DNA of 64,000 bases. It comes from Candidatus Villigracilis propinquus (GTDB lineage Bacteria; Chloroflexota; Anaerolineae; Anaerolineales; Villigracilaceae). The DNA lies in NCBI GenBank assembly GCA_016714565.1, contig JADKDM010000019.1, positions 56,298 through 120,297 on the forward strand, in the 5' to 3' direction. The notes under the pieces are model-generated. The model saw only the letters and a list, made by a program, of their open reading frames with translations. It searched no databases and was not told where the DNA came from. How positions within the stretch are numbered: the stretch's first letter is position 1; each line of letters opens with the position of its first letter. Both the position numbers and the translations under genes were made by a program. Shown here piece after piece: positions 44,765 through 54,188 of the stretch.

Positions 44765-47134
44765 TCATTCCCCGCGCTCCACAGTCACGCGCATTTCGAT
44801 TCCATCTGTACTCACATCAATCCAGCCGCTGCGATCCGTCCGCAGCAGCGAATAGCCGTCCAGCGCATCGAGCACATCCTGCGAGGGCATGCCGTTCGGG
44901 TCGCCCGCCGCTACACTCAACACCACCAACTGCGGACTCAAATTCTCAAAAACATCAACAGGGTTGGACGGCGCATATCCCGCATCCGCCAGCAGGAGTA
45001 CATCCACTTTGCCAATGGCATTGCCAAACTCAAGCGACTCAAGAGTCCCTTCCCCAACGCCGATGGGCAGTAGAACGCGGAAGTTCCCATTCTGGATGAG
45101 GAGCACGCTTCCTCTCGTACCTGCGGCCTGAATCTCGATAAATGAGTTTTCTCCCAGCTCAAGCCTTTGTCCCGCTTCCGCGCGAGTGACGGGGATACCC
45201 TGTTCGGCGAAATATTTATCCAGCAGTTGCGCAGAGAACGAGCCTTGCACATTTCCGCTCCACAGCACATTTTCAGGGATGTATCTTTCCACAATGCGCG
45301 GAAGTGCAGAGAGTTGTTCTTCGTCTGTAGATGCGATGATGAGCCAGTCCAATTTGCGCGAGAAGAACGGAAGCCTGCGTCCGAGTTCATCGGAGAGTTC
45401 CGAGGTGCTCGCCCCACCGTTGATGAGGATGTTGCGTCCTTCGGGGGTTTGGATGAGCACGGCATTCGCCGAACCCGCATCCAAAAATGTGACGTGGAAA
45501 CGTCCATCCCCTGATTGCGAGGCGGCGGTCCACACCAGCATCATGCAGATGAAAATGAGGGCGAAGGAAACGGTCAACGCCGCGGCGCGGAGCGAAGATG
45601 CAGCAGATTTGAACCATGCCTGGATGGCAGACCAGTTCAAGGTCACAGCAAGAAGCGTGATGTACGTCCCGAAGATGGCCCAGACGGGCACGTCTCCCAA
45701 CACAATCACGCCATGTGGAATGCGGTCAAAAAATTCCACAACACGGATTGTATAGCCCGCGAACGGCCACGCGACCCACGCGAGGAGTTGCCCAAGCGGA
45801 AGAAGGATGAGGCTCACGAAGACAGCCGCCCCGCCGAGGATCATCACGGCGGGCTGCACAGGCAGGATGAATGGATTGGCGATGAACGAGATGAGGGAGA
45901 TGCGGTTGAAATAATATGCCATAAGCGGAATGGTCATTACCTGAGCGGCGAGAGTGAGGATGACATTTTCATTTAGAATTTTCACGACGGCACTATTATC
46001 CTGTTTTGAAAATCTTGAAATGAGATTGGCTGTGTAATTGGAAAACGGTTCGGCGTAAAGGATGAGACCAAGAGTGGCGAAGAAGGAGAGTTGAAAGCCA
46101 ATGTCCCAAAGCACGAGCGGATTGATGAACGCCATGATCAACGCCACGATGGCGAGCGTGTTGATGCCCGCGTTTTTTCGCCCGACCTGCCTCGCGAACA
46201 GGGACAAGCTGCCCATGATGGCAGCGCGCAGAACTGCCGCATCCCCGCCGACCAGAAAGGCATACAGGAACACCATCAGCACCGAGATGACCGCGCCAAG
46301 GCGTTCGCTGAAAATCTGTTTGGAGATGGAAAAGAACAAGCCTGCGATGATGGCAATGTTGAAACCGGAGATGGCAATGATGTGCGCCGTGCCTGTGTTC
46401 TTGAAGGCATCCTGCAATTTGCGCGGCAGACCGGTATCCACACCGAAGAGGATGCCCGCAAAGAGCGAGGCTTCGGGGTCTTGAAAAATGCGGTAGGTAT
46501 TTTCGAGCAGTCGCGCTTTCAGCTTGAAGATCGGGATAAATAAGATATTTCCATCATTGCCTGGCAGGCGGGTCACTTCGGCGGTGGTCATGTAGGAGTA
46601 CACGCCGGAACGGGCGAGATAATCACGATACGAGAATTCCTCGTTCTCCGGCGGAGTCTTCAACTGCCCGCGCACGCGGACTCTTTCTCCGTATTCGTAT
46701 TCTTCATTCTCAGCCACACGCACCAGAATTTCGCCCGAGACGGGCATGTCGCCGCTGCCGGTATCCACGGATTCCACTTTGAGCTTGAGGTTGGTATAGC
46801 TGTCACGATAATCAGGCGGTTTTGAGAGAGAACCGGTGATGAGTAATTCGTAATTGCGGTCATTGTAAAAGGCAATGTGAAAAGCATCGATATTCGGCTG
46901 GCGGAATTGGTAATAGGCGGAGCCGAGGAAGAGAGTGGCGGGAAGGAGGATAAATAAAGGATGAAGGATGAAACGTGAGGCGTAAGGCGTGAGGCGTGAG
47001 GAAAGAGAACGAAGGATGACGAAGAGAAGAAAGAAGGCGGCGGAGATCAGAATCCATGCCCAGGAGGGAAGGGAGAGCAGGCTCGCGAGGATGATTCCTG
47101 CGATAAAAAATAAAGAAATCCACAACAAAGGCAT
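44765..47134 (-). CDS. comEC: ComEC/Rec2-type DNA uptake channel
   Basis: 789 residues. Imports single-stranded DNA in natural transformation. N-terminal hydrophobic segments and an OB-like DUF4131 region (about 80-200), the Competence domain with HIIAISGFNIAIIAGLFF and a membrane core through about 530, then a metallo-beta-lactamase-like region from about residue 545 (FLDAGSANAVLI). In that region the expected SHxDxDH metal motif reads IASTDEEQLSALP and LIDGG reads LINGG, so the nuclease-type site seems lost. A 7-bp array (46975-47002) is read in frame near residue 50. TAAAAT ends 7 bases before the ATG. Confidence 0.95.
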   Translation of the reverse strand: MPLLWISLFFIAGIILASLLSLPSWAWILISAAFFLLFVILRSLSSRLTPYASRFILHPLFILLPATLFLGSAYYQFRQPNIDAFHIAFYNDRNYELLITGSLSKPPDYRDSYTNLKLKVESVDTGSGDMPVSGEILVRVAENEEYEYGERVRVRGQLKTPPENEEFSYRDYLARSGVYSYMTTAEVTRLPGNDGNILFIPIFKLKARLLENTYRIFQDPEASLFAGILFGVDTGLPRKLQDAFKNTGTAHIIAISGFNIAIIAGLFFSISKQIFSERLGAVISVLMVFLYAFLVGGDAAVLRAAIMGSLSLFARQVGRKNAGINTLAIVALIMAFINPLVLWDIGFQLSFFATLGLILYAEPFSNYTANLISRFSKQDNSAVVKILNENVILTLAAQVMTIPLMAYYFNRISLISFIANPFILPVQPAVMILGGAAVFVSLILLPLGQLLAWVAWPFAGYTIRVVEFFDRIPHGVIVLGDVPVWAIFGTYITLLAVTLNWSAIQAWFKSAASSLRAAALTVSFALIFICMMLVWTAASQSGDGRFHVTFLDAGSANAVLIQTPEGRNILINGGASTSELSDELGRRLPFFSRKLDWLIIASTDEEQLSALPRIVERYIPENVLWSGNVQGSFSAQLLDKYFAEQGIPVTRAEAGQRLELGENSFIEIQAAGTRGSVLLIQNGNFRVLLPIGVGEGTLESLEFGNAIGKVDVLLLADAGYAPSNPVDVFENLSPQLVVLSVAAGDPNGMPSQDVLDALDGYSLLRTDRSGWIDVSTDGIEMRVTVERGE
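46975..47002. repeat. Heptanucleotide array inside comEC
   Basis: GTGAGGC, GTAAGGC, GTGAGGC, GTGAGGA: four units encoding SSRLTPYASRF in the N-terminal membrane region. Confidence 0.75.
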
Positions 47135-47200
47135 GTTGTGGATTTTACATTAGTTTATGGTTATGTGATCGCACTGGGAATTCCGACTGCCGTCCTAATG

Positions 47201-48256
47201 TCAACCAAAAGGAACCTCGCCCGGTGTTCCATTGGGGATCGATTTCCAATTGGATTGTTCATCCGGCAGATTGGGATCAATACGTTCTATGGAATGACAA
47301 TCGCTCAGATACATCGGGATATTGTCGTTATGGTCGTCTTTGATCTCCACCGGGTAGGCGCTGAGAATCGACGGAGTGCCGTACGTATCCACTACCTGGT
47401 CGATGATACTGGCGCCACCCTTGTACAGCGTCAAGGTATCGTATCCATCCTGGTCGGCAATGAAGCCAAAGTAATCATCACCCAAAGTATCACTTTCTGC
47501 CACGGAGAGAATGATAACATTTGGCGGAAATCGATAGGGCATCTTGGAGATGTCCAGATTTTGCGGGTATTGGGGTGAAAGAACAACCGCCACGCTTTGG
47601 GGAGGGATGACTGTTGAATTCAATACGAGTCCTTCTGAAATTTGAACCGCAGACCGCGCATTCCAGGCAACCAGTTTATCAGGCGTGCCAATATCCCCTT
47701 CATCATACAACCACCAGCCGCCCACATCCACAGGCTGATCACCGTAATTGTAGAGCTCAACATACTGGTTGTATTTGCGCTGGTCAATTCCGCCGCAGGG
47801 GTTTCCCATCATTTCACTGATAATGACCGTTGGCTTCTCTGTAGATAGCAGCCCTGTACCTGAACTGGAACTGATCGGTGCGTTTGAATTGGATGCTGTT
47901 GATTGAGTATCTTGAACTTTGCACTTAACCGTCAGAACCATGGAGGAAGCATTGACCCCGGATGTCACTGTAGCGGTGACCTGGGCTTCACCCGGAACAG
48001 CTGGGGCAATATAGGTGGCACTTAATCCCTGCGCGTTTTGTACGATACTTCCAAAATCAGTCTGCCATGCGATCTTGGAATTTGGGTCGATCTGTCCGCT
48101 CAAGGTTAAGCCGGTCTGTTTAGAGATGGGCATGCTGCAATCCTGTGGAAGGATCACAAGTGACTGCATAGGCTTCGCTGTCAGCCCACACGAGGTTATA
48201 GAAACTGCCAGGAGCAGGGTCAGGGTAAAGGTGTAGGGCAAAGAGAAAGGTTTCAT
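47201..48256 (-). CDS. Lipoprotein with lamin-tail domain
   Basis: 351 residues. The signal ends with the lipobox SITSC near residue 23. Residues about 35-110 are an Ig-like region (LSGQIDPNSKIAWQTDF, VTATVTSGVNASSMVLTV). From about residue 140 comes a lamin-tail domain: VIISEMMGNPCGG, YVELYNYGDQPVDVGGWWLYD, VIPPQSVAVVLSP, ending SNWKSIPNGTPGE, as in bacterial surface and nuclease-associated proteins. Role outside the cell unknown. ATG 48256 overlaps the TGA of the preceding gene by one base (TGATG), so the two are translationally coupled. Confidence 0.82.
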   Translation of the reverse strand: MKPFSLPYTFTLTLLLAVSITSCGLTAKPMQSLVILPQDCSMPISKQTGLTLSGQIDPNSKIAWQTDFGSIVQNAQGLSATYIAPAVPGEAQVTATVTSGVNASSMVLTVKCKVQDTQSTASNSNAPISSSSGTGLLSTEKPTVIISEMMGNPCGGIDQRKYNQYVELYNYGDQPVDVGGWWLYDEGDIGTPDKLVAWNARSAVQISEGLVLNSTVIPPQSVAVVLSPQYPQNLDISKMPYRFPPNVIILSVAESDTLGDDYFGFIADQDGYDTLTLYKGGASIIDQVVDTYGTPSILSAYPVEIKDDHNDNIPMYLSDCHSIERIDPNLPDEQSNWKSIPNGTPGEVPFG

Positions 48257-48903
48257 CACGGCTTTTCGAGGTTTACTTCAAGTGAAAAAAGAGAAGCCTG
48301 TCCGCAAAAGTTCTGTGTGGCAAGCAATGTTATGAAACTGGAGCCGGGCTGATCCCCAAAAGTGATATTGACCTGGCATCCATTTTTCTCGCCCAGGGTT
48401 TGGAAGGCGGGGCCGGTAAATTCCCACGAAATACAGGAGAGGAGAATATTATCCTCCGGCGAACGCGCTCCGATCGTAATGGATTGATTGGGAGATACCT
48501 TGATCTTGTCCAGTGGAAGGTAGGTCTGCTGTGTACCGATCACATCGAACACAACCGCTTCCGGCGCCTTGCAGCGGGGCGAGTAATTCCAAAACCCGAG
48601 CAATGCAACGGCAAGACCAATAAGCAAAAACCAAAGTGGCAGCCCGGTGGCGTAGCGCTTGAAGTTCTCTCCTTTTGCCATGTTGATCAGGTTAATTTCC
48701 ACTCCGCCGCGCGTCAAGATCAATACCACGCTGCTGGCGATCATGCTAAAAAAGATCAATGCCTGCTGAGGGTTGGAACTCATGCTCAGCCATTGTTCAA
48801 ACCGGCCGGGGAATACCCCCATGGCAACGCTCAACCATGTAACCACGGCGATCAGGAGATATATGGCCAAGCCGGGAATAACGTCCGAAGGTTTTCTGTT
48901 CAT
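48256..48903 (-). CDS. Membrane protein with extracytoplasmic domain, function unknown
   Basis: 215 residues. Hydrophobic segments at about 8-28, 44-65 and 88-108, then about 105 residues outside the membrane with four cysteines (PRCKA, LLSCIS, NGCQV, NFCGQ) that could form two disulfides. No family recognised. GGAAGCATACA precedes the ATG at 48903. Directly coupled to the lamin-tail lipoprotein, so the two probably work together at the cell surface. Confidence 0.7.
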   Translation of the reverse strand: MNRKPSDVIPGLAIYLLIAVVTWLSVAMGVFPGRFEQWLSMSSNPQQALIFFSMIASSVVLILTRGGVEINLINMAKGENFKRYATGLPLWFLLIGLAVALLGFWNYSPRCKAPEAVVFDVIGTQQTYLPLDKIKVSPNQSITIGARSPEDNILLSCISWEFTGPAFQTLGEKNGCQVNITFGDQPGSSFITLLATQNFCGQASLFSLEVNLEKP

Positions 48904-49053
48904 TGTATGCTTCCGTGAGTTACTGGTTTCGTTTGAACTTTCATAAAAGATTATAGCTTTCCCGGACCATGTTGCACTTTCCAACCGCTTTACAAGTGAA
49001 AAATCCGGAAACTCCCAATAACAACTCGCGGCCTTCCACAAGCTACTCAAAGT

Positions 49054-49059
49054 TATAAT
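49054..49059 (+). promoter_or_regulatory. -10 box TATAAT, leaderless context
   Basis: TATAAT ends 8 bases before the ATG at 49068. No Shine-Dalgarno lies in between. Confidence 0.6.
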
Positions 49060-49067
49060 CCCCCATC

Positions 49068-50540
49068 ATGACAGACAAAAAACTAATCCTCGTTACTGGC
49101 GCCACAGGGTATGTCGGCGGACGGCTCGTGCCGAAACTTTTGGAAGCGGGCTACCGTGTGCGCTGCCTCGTGCGGGACCCATCCCGTTTGCAGGGACGCA
49201 GCTGGCTCAGCAAAGTGGAAGTGGTGCAAGGCGATGCACTCTTCTCCGATCAAATCGCAAAGGCCATGCAGGACGTATCGATTGCCTATTATTTAATGCA
49301 TGGGATGCAAGGCAGCAAGATCAATGCCGAGCGTGACCTGCAAGTGGCGCGGAATTTCACCTACGCGGCAGAGGAAGCTGGCATTGAGCGCATCATCTAC
49401 TTCGGTGAATTGGTGGACCCAACCGCAAATCTCTCCCCTTATTTGCGGGCCAGACATGAAACCGGATATTTGCTGCGCTACAGCAAAGTACCCGTCACTG
49501 AAATTCGCGCAGGCATGATCATCGGCTCAGGCTCCGCCCTTTTTGAAATGATCCGCTATTTGACGGAGCGCGAGCCGCTGTTGATCTGCCCCGCGTGGTT
49601 CTCTTCGCAGGCGCAGCCCATTGCCATCCGCGATGTGCTCGCGTATCTGGTGGCTGTGCTCAATTCACCTGACAGTATCGGACGGGTGATCGAAGTCGGC
49701 GGCCCCACCCGCCTGACCTACGCGGACATGCTTTTGGAATATGCAAAGGAACGCAGCCTTAAGCGTATTTTGATCCGCACTCCATTTTTTGCGCCGCGCC
49801 TTTCGGCGTATTGGGTACACATGGTAACGCCCATCCACTGGCGGGTTGTCGCGCCGCTGATCGAGGGGCTGCGCTCCAACCTCATTGTGCGGGACGATGC
49901 CGCGCGGAAATTATTTCCGCAGATCCAACCGATCGATTTTCAGACCGCCACCCATCTCGCATTGGGACGAGTCCAACGGGACAATGTGGAGACGAGCTGG
50001 TCAGACGCATTGGTTACTGCCTTGGGGGATGTCAAACCCTACGAGTTCACCGTGGAAGATGGTCTGTTCATCGAACGCAGACAGGTGATTCTCGATCTTT
50101 CCACAGAAACAGTATTCCGTTCCTATACCGGCATTGGCGGCGAGCGCGGCTGGCTTTACATGGACTGGAGTTGGGCCATGCGTGGCTGGATGGATAAAGC
50201 CATCGGCGGCGTGGGTCTGCGCCGCGGACGCCGCCACCCGGATGAGATCCACACCGGCGAAGCACTGGATTTCTGGCGCGTTGAAACCGTGGAGAAAAAT
50301 ACGCAAATGCGTCTGCGTGCTGAAATGAAAGTCCCTGGCAAAGCCTGGCTGCAATTTGATTCCACACCTGCGCAGGAAGACAAAAAGAAAACTGTATTCA
50401 CCGTCACCGCCTATTTTGAACCGCATGGCTTCTTTGGCTTTTTATACTGGTATGCTATGTGGCCCTTCCATAAGTTTATTTTTGACGGCCTCACCCGCCG
50501 GCTGGCCTCCCGCGCGCGGGTGTTAGGTCATTCGTATTAG
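49068..50540 (+). CDS. SDR-family oxidoreductase with C-terminal DUF2867 domain
   Basis: 490 residues. N-terminal NAD(P)-binding domain about 1-290: VTGATGYVGGRLVPKLLEAG, VRCLVRDPSRL, YFGELVD, EIRAGMIIGSGS, as in atypical SDRs. The C-terminal part about 330-485 is the DUF2867 domain (FRSYTGIGGERGWLYMDWSW, GEALDFWRVE, LYWYAMWPFHKFIFDGL). This two-domain design is common in bacteria but its reaction is not established. The protein is probably membrane associated through the aromatic C-terminal region. Message seems leaderless. Confidence 0.9.
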   Translation: MTDKKLILVTGATGYVGGRLVPKLLEAGYRVRCLVRDPSRLQGRSWLSKVEVVQGDALFSDQIAKAMQDVSIAYYLMHGMQGSKINAERDLQVARNFTYAAEEAGIERIIYFGELVDPTANLSPYLRARHETGYLLRYSKVPVTEIRAGMIIGSGSALFEMIRYLTEREPLLICPAWFSSQAQPIAIRDVLAYLVAVLNSPDSIGRVIEVGGPTRLTYADMLLEYAKERSLKRILIRTPFFAPRLSAYWVHMVTPIHWRVVAPLIEGLRSNLIVRDDAARKLFPQIQPIDFQTATHLALGRVQRDNVETSWSDALVTALGDVKPYEFTVEDGLFIERRQVILDLSTETVFRSYTGIGGERGWLYMDWSWAMRGWMDKAIGGVGLRRGRRHPDEIHTGEALDFWRVETVEKNTQMRLRAEMKVPGKAWLQFDSTPAQEDKKKTVFTVTAYFEPHGFFGFLYWYAMWPFHKFIFDGLTRRLASRARVLGHSY

Positions 50541-50548
50541 CAAGTTGT

Positions 50549-50579
50549 GCTCTATCAGGGGCTAAGCCCCTGATAGAGC
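50549..50579. repeat. Perfect palindrome after the SDR gene
   Basis: GCTCTATCAGGGGCT and AGCCCCTGATAGAGC around one base. Possible terminator or transcript-stabilising hairpin; no clear T run. Confidence 0.6.
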
Positions 50580-50620
50580 GTTAGTTATCACTTTCTCCAC
50601 TCATCAGGGTTATACAGCAC

Positions 50621-51223
50621 ATGACAGACTTCCTCTTCCCAATTCTTGGTTATCTGCTTGGCTCGATCCCATTCTCGATCTTGATCACACGCTTCGTCAA
50701 AGGTGTGGATGTGCGTGATTCAGGTTCGGGCCACGCCACAACGACGAATACCATCCGTCAGGCGGGGTTTGGCTGGGGCGCGCTGGTTTTCATTTTGGAT
50801 GTGGGCAAGGGATATATCCCCACCTATCTGGCAGCGAAATACACCGGCGATGTCTGGATCGTCACCCTGACAGCCGCCTTTGCAGTGGTTGGTCACTGTT
50901 GGCCGTTGTTCGCTGGTCTGCGCGGCGGAATGGGGCTGGCAACCGCAGGTGGTACGTTTCTGGCAATCGACACACTGACTTTCCTCATCTGCATCGGACT
51001 TTTGATATTGCTTGTGCTGGTCGTCCGTCACTCGGCGCGGGCAAGCGTTTTTACCGGCATTCTTGCTGCGCCCGTCTTGTGGCTTCTGGATATTCGCGAT
51101 GTTTCCTTTTGGGTGGTAGCTGCGGCGGGATTAGTGATCGCTGTCCGCTTTTTGGTGGATTGGAATCGTCAGTATCGGGAGTTATGGCTGGACCGGGAGA
51201 ACGCGGGGAAAAGCTCGGGCTGA
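50621..51223 (+). CDS. plsY: PlsY-like glycerol-3-phosphate acyltransferase
   Basis: 200 residues, about seven membrane segments. PlsY transfers the acyl group from acyl-phosphate to glycerol 3-phosphate, starting phospholipid synthesis. The three PlsY motifs are recognisable but altered: GSGHATTTNTIR for the usual SGNxGATN, DVGKGYIP, and VGHCWPLFAGLRGGMGLAT for GHxFPVFxxFKGGKGVAT. The Lys to Met and Asn to His changes fall in substrate-binding loops, so this may be a diverged paralogue rather than the main enzyme. Preceding hairpin separates it from the SDR gene. Confidence 0.82.
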   Translation: MTDFLFPILGYLLGSIPFSILITRFVKGVDVRDSGSGHATTTNTIRQAGFGWGALVFILDVGKGYIPTYLAAKYTGDVWIVTLTAAFAVVGHCWPLFAGLRGGMGLATAGGTFLAIDTLTFLICIGLLILLVLVVRHSARASVFTGILAAPVLWLLDIRDVSFWVVAAAGLVIAVRFLVDWNRQYRELWLDRENAGKSSG

Positions 51224-51363
51224 GATTCTGCTTTTCGGTCAGCAATCAGGTTTGGGCGGGGAAAGAAGCGGTGCAATCCATTTAAAAGATCATCCGCGAA
51301 AATTCGTGGAATTCGCGGCAAAAAGATTTTGTTTGGGGTTCCATCTCGTAATAATATTTTACA

Positions 51364-51396
51364 AACAAAAAGAGCCTCAGTTGAAACTGAGGCTCT
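51364..51396 (-). terminator. Intrinsic terminator of the PP2C gene
   Basis: AGAGCCTCAG/CTGAGGCTCT stem, six-base loop, T-rich tail on the minus strand, abutting the stop codon. The 140 bases before it (51224-51363) show nothing recognisable. Confidence 0.88.
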
Positions 51397-52263
51397 TTAA
51401 TCTCCAAGCAGCCAATCGAACAAACCGTGTTTATTTGGCGTGGTCTCCTCCAACCGCGGCATGGCGAGCAGGACGACGGTGATGTTATCGTGTCCGCCGC
51501 GCTCGTTGGCGAGGTTGACGAGGGTTTCCGCAGCGGCTTTCAAATCCTTCTTCGAGCGGACGATCTTCTGTATCTCGTCATCCCACACAAGATCGGTCAG
51601 GCCGTCGCTGCACAGCAGAACGGTATCGCCGGGCTCAAGGTGAAAACCCTGATTGTTGACCGACTCTTCGTCTGTCTCCTCGCTGTCGATGCGCAGGCGG
51701 AAATCCACTTCGGGGAGTTTGATGCCGCCCAAATGTCTGCGAATGACGTGCAGGTTCGGGTGGTCGCGCATTTGCTCGGCGGTGATGATGCCCTTCTCGT
51801 AGGCTTCCTGCACCCAGGTATGGTCAATGGTGAGGCGTTGAATGAATTTACCGCGCAACAGATAAATGCGAGAATCCCCAACGTAGGCGGTATAAAGTTT
51901 GTTTTCGATCACCCACGCGCAGGCGCAGGTGGCGCCCATACCTTCTTCATCTTCCTTGCCTGCGGAATGAGAAGCGATGGCCTGGCTGGCATCGTGGACT
52001 GCGGCTTCAAGAATTTTTACAGGACGCTTGGCATTGCTCTCCCCCACACCCATACTGATGTAATTGACAGCCAGCTCGGCGGCTACTTCACCGGCACGAT
52101 GCCCGCCAATTCCATCGGCAACGATGGCAAATACGGACGGGCGCGCGTCTTCCTTGCTTATCAGGAACGATGAGATCGCATAACGGTCTTCATTGTTCTT
52201 GCCGGACATTCCGGCGCTGCTAAGCGCGGCAACATGGAGGTGAGGAAGTGTGGAACGGATCAT
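51397..52263 (-). CDS. PP2C-family Ser/Thr protein phosphatase
   Basis: 288 residues. PPM metal-binding positions are present: NNEDRYAI (first aspartate), VADGIGGHRAGEVAA (DG and G residues), LCSDGLTDLV and GGHDNITVVLL (DN motif). Dephosphorylates Ser/Thr sites set by kinases such as the one at 22876. Its ATG overlaps the stop of the FHA gene (ATGA), so the two are translationally coupled. The terminator follows directly. Confidence 0.95.
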   Translation of the reverse strand: MIRSTLPHLHVAALSSAGMSGKNNEDRYAISSFLISKEDARPSVFAIVADGIGGHRAGEVAAELAVNYISMGVGESNAKRPVKILEAAVHDASQAIASHSAGKEDEEGMGATCACAWVIENKLYTAYVGDSRIYLLRGKFIQRLTIDHTWVQEAYEKGIITAEQMRDHPNLHVIRRHLGGIKLPEVDFRLRIDSEETDEESVNNQGFHLEPGDTVLLCSDGLTDLVWDDEIQKIVRSKKDLKAAAETLVNLANERGGHDNITVVLLAMPRLEETTPNKHGLFDWLLGD

Positions 52264-54188
52264 TCTTCAACAGGTTGAACAGTGATCTTGGGAGTCGGAA
52301 CGGCAGACGGTGTTTTCATCATAAAACGATACATTAATTGTCCGAAGTGTACCATATCCCCATGCCCGAGACGATAGCCCTCCCGGGGGACAGGCTCGTA
52401 ATTCACCCACGTCCCCGCTATCGAGTTGCTATCCTGCAAGAGGTAGCCGCCATCGTCCGTCAGGCGCAGCCTTGCGTGAACCGAAGAAATGGATGGGTCA
52501 TCCATGATCTGGGTGCATTGCACGGGGTCGGTACCAAAGACGATCTCCTTTTCCGCCAATGGGATGGGGGCAACTGCGGCAAACTGTCCATCTGGATTGA
52601 TGCGGATGAAAGACGCCGCCGCTTCCTTTCCGGACTTTGGAGCTGATTCTGTTTTCGCAGGCAGAATGCGCCGCTTTTTGGGCTTGCCCGCCATGGCTAC
52701 GGCAACCGGTCCGGTCTCCTCCACTGCACTGGTCTGGATCGTTTGCGTGAGAGGGTCTGCTTCAGCGCGGCGGGTTTCCTGCGCCGCACGCAAAGACGGA
52801 ATGCGCAACCGTCCGCTGAGCAAAATAAAGAAGAGCACCAGCCCTGCAAGAATGATGGCACCAAACGTGATCGGAGTGCGGTATCTTGCCAGCAAAGCAG
52901 CCGGCCCGCTGGGCGGCTTGACCACCGTAACGGTGATCGGCAGCCCCATGCTGACCCTGTTCAAGCCAAGGATATCCACCGCCTCTACTGTGATCATGTG
53001 CGGTCCGCTCGATGAATAGGTCTTCAAGTCCCAGGTGAAGATATTAAACGGCTCGGCGGTATTTTCGTCCATGATGACGCCATCCACAAACAGCGTAGTG
53101 CGCGTCAGCGGGCGGGGATGCCCGTCAGGAAATTCGATGATGATCTCGATGTCCTGAGTTTCGGGCAAAAGGAGTTCTGTGTTAAAGGGGTCATCCTCCG
53201 GAGCCTGGCGTGTGATCTGCAAAGGCGGCGCCACCGGGAAGGGATTGGGAGGCTGAATATCCACACTGAATTTAAGTTCGTTGGATGTCACGCTGCCTGA
53301 AGGCAGGCTGGCCTGCACGCTCATGGGATAATCCCCGGTAACCGAGGCGCGGGAGGTGTAGGTCAATGAATACACACGGCGCAGCGCGGAGAAATAAACC
53401 TCAGGGTCGGGGAAGCGTTCCTCGCCGGAATATTGGAACATCGTCCCGCCGGTTTGGATGGCAAGGTTGTTGAAGACCGCCGCGCTGGTGTTCGTGAATG
53501 TCGTATTCGCATCCACATACCAGACGAAGACACGGATGTTATTCTCCGTCGCGCGCTGAATGTACGGCTCAATGCTGGCGGCTAGGTTCGGGTCTTCCAT
53601 CTGCGGGGTGATGAAGAGGATGGCGCGCTTCATGCCGAGGCGCGGCGTCTGTGCGCTGACCGTTTCAATAGCGGTCGCAAGGGATTGTAAATTGGTGGTG
53701 GCGGCGCGCAAATCCGGCTGGAAGCCGGTCAAGCCGACGATAAAGTCTGTGGGATTTGCGTGGTTGATGACCGGCCCCGCCTGGCTGACGAGGCTCAAGT
53801 CATCGGGCAAGTCCGCCGGACGGCCCTGCGCCCACTGGGCGATGATCTGCATTACGCGCTGAAAGCGGGAAAGTCCATTGGCGTTACGCGCATCCAATGG
53901 CGCGCCCTGGTTGACGGCCACCACAAGCTGCAATGGAATAGCGATCTCGTTCAGCGAGTCGCTTGGGAGTGGCACCCCGTTCTCGATAACGGTAACAGCT
54001 TCGGGCTTAAGACCGGAGGCGAATATCTTTTGGGCATCGATCACATCCACAAAGGCGGAGATGACCGGAAAGGCCGAAGCCTCTGCGTTGTACAAAATCG
54101 CAGAGGCGGAGCTTTCCTGTGCCTGAACAGAAGGCACTGCACTGAGCAAAAGGCTCAGGCTAAGAAGCAGGGCAAAAAAATTACGCAT
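52260..54188 (-). CDS. Secreted/anchored vWA-like protein with cytoplasmic FHA domain
   Basis: 642 residues. Signal peptide MRNFFALLLSLSLLLSAVPS, then a vWA-like region about 55-290 (LQLVVAVNQGAPL, AILFITPQMEDP, IRVFVWYVDA), an Ig-like stretch, one membrane segment (about 435-458, PITFGAIILAGLVLFFILL) and a C-terminal FHA domain from about 550 (EIVFGTDPVQCTQIMDDP, SISSVHARLRL, SNSIAGTWVNYEPV), which reads phosphothreonine. The vWA metal-binding motif looks incomplete. The layout links an outside sensor to phosphosignalling inside, together with the PP2C gene that overlaps its stop. ATG 54188 with GAGGGAA is preferred. Confidence 0.9.
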   Translation of the reverse strand: MRNFFALLLSLSLLLSAVPSVQAQESSASAILYNAEASAFPVISAFVDVIDAQKIFASGLKPEAVTVIENGVPLPSDSLNEIAIPLQLVVAVNQGAPLDARNANGLSRFQRVMQIIAQWAQGRPADLPDDLSLVSQAGPVINHANPTDFIVGLTGFQPDLRAATTNLQSLATAIETVSAQTPRLGMKRAILFITPQMEDPNLAASIEPYIQRATENNIRVFVWYVDANTTFTNTSAAVFNNLAIQTGGTMFQYSGEERFPDPEVYFSALRRVYSLTYTSRASVTGDYPMSVQASLPSGSVTSNELKFSVDIQPPNPFPVAPPLQITRQAPEDDPFNTELLLPETQDIEIIIEFPDGHPRPLTRTTLFVDGVIMDENTAEPFNIFTWDLKTYSSSGPHMITVEAVDILGLNRVSMGLPITVTVVKPPSGPAALLARYRTPITFGAIILAGLVLFFILLSGRLRIPSLRAAQETRRAEADPLTQTIQTSAVEETGPVAVAMAGKPKKRRILPAKTESAPKSGKEAAASFIRINPDGQFAAVAPIPLAEKEIVFGTDPVQCTQIMDDPSISSVHARLRLTDDGGYLLQDSNSIAGTWVNYEPVPREGYRLGHGDMVHFGQLMYRFMMKTPSAVPTPKITVQPVEE

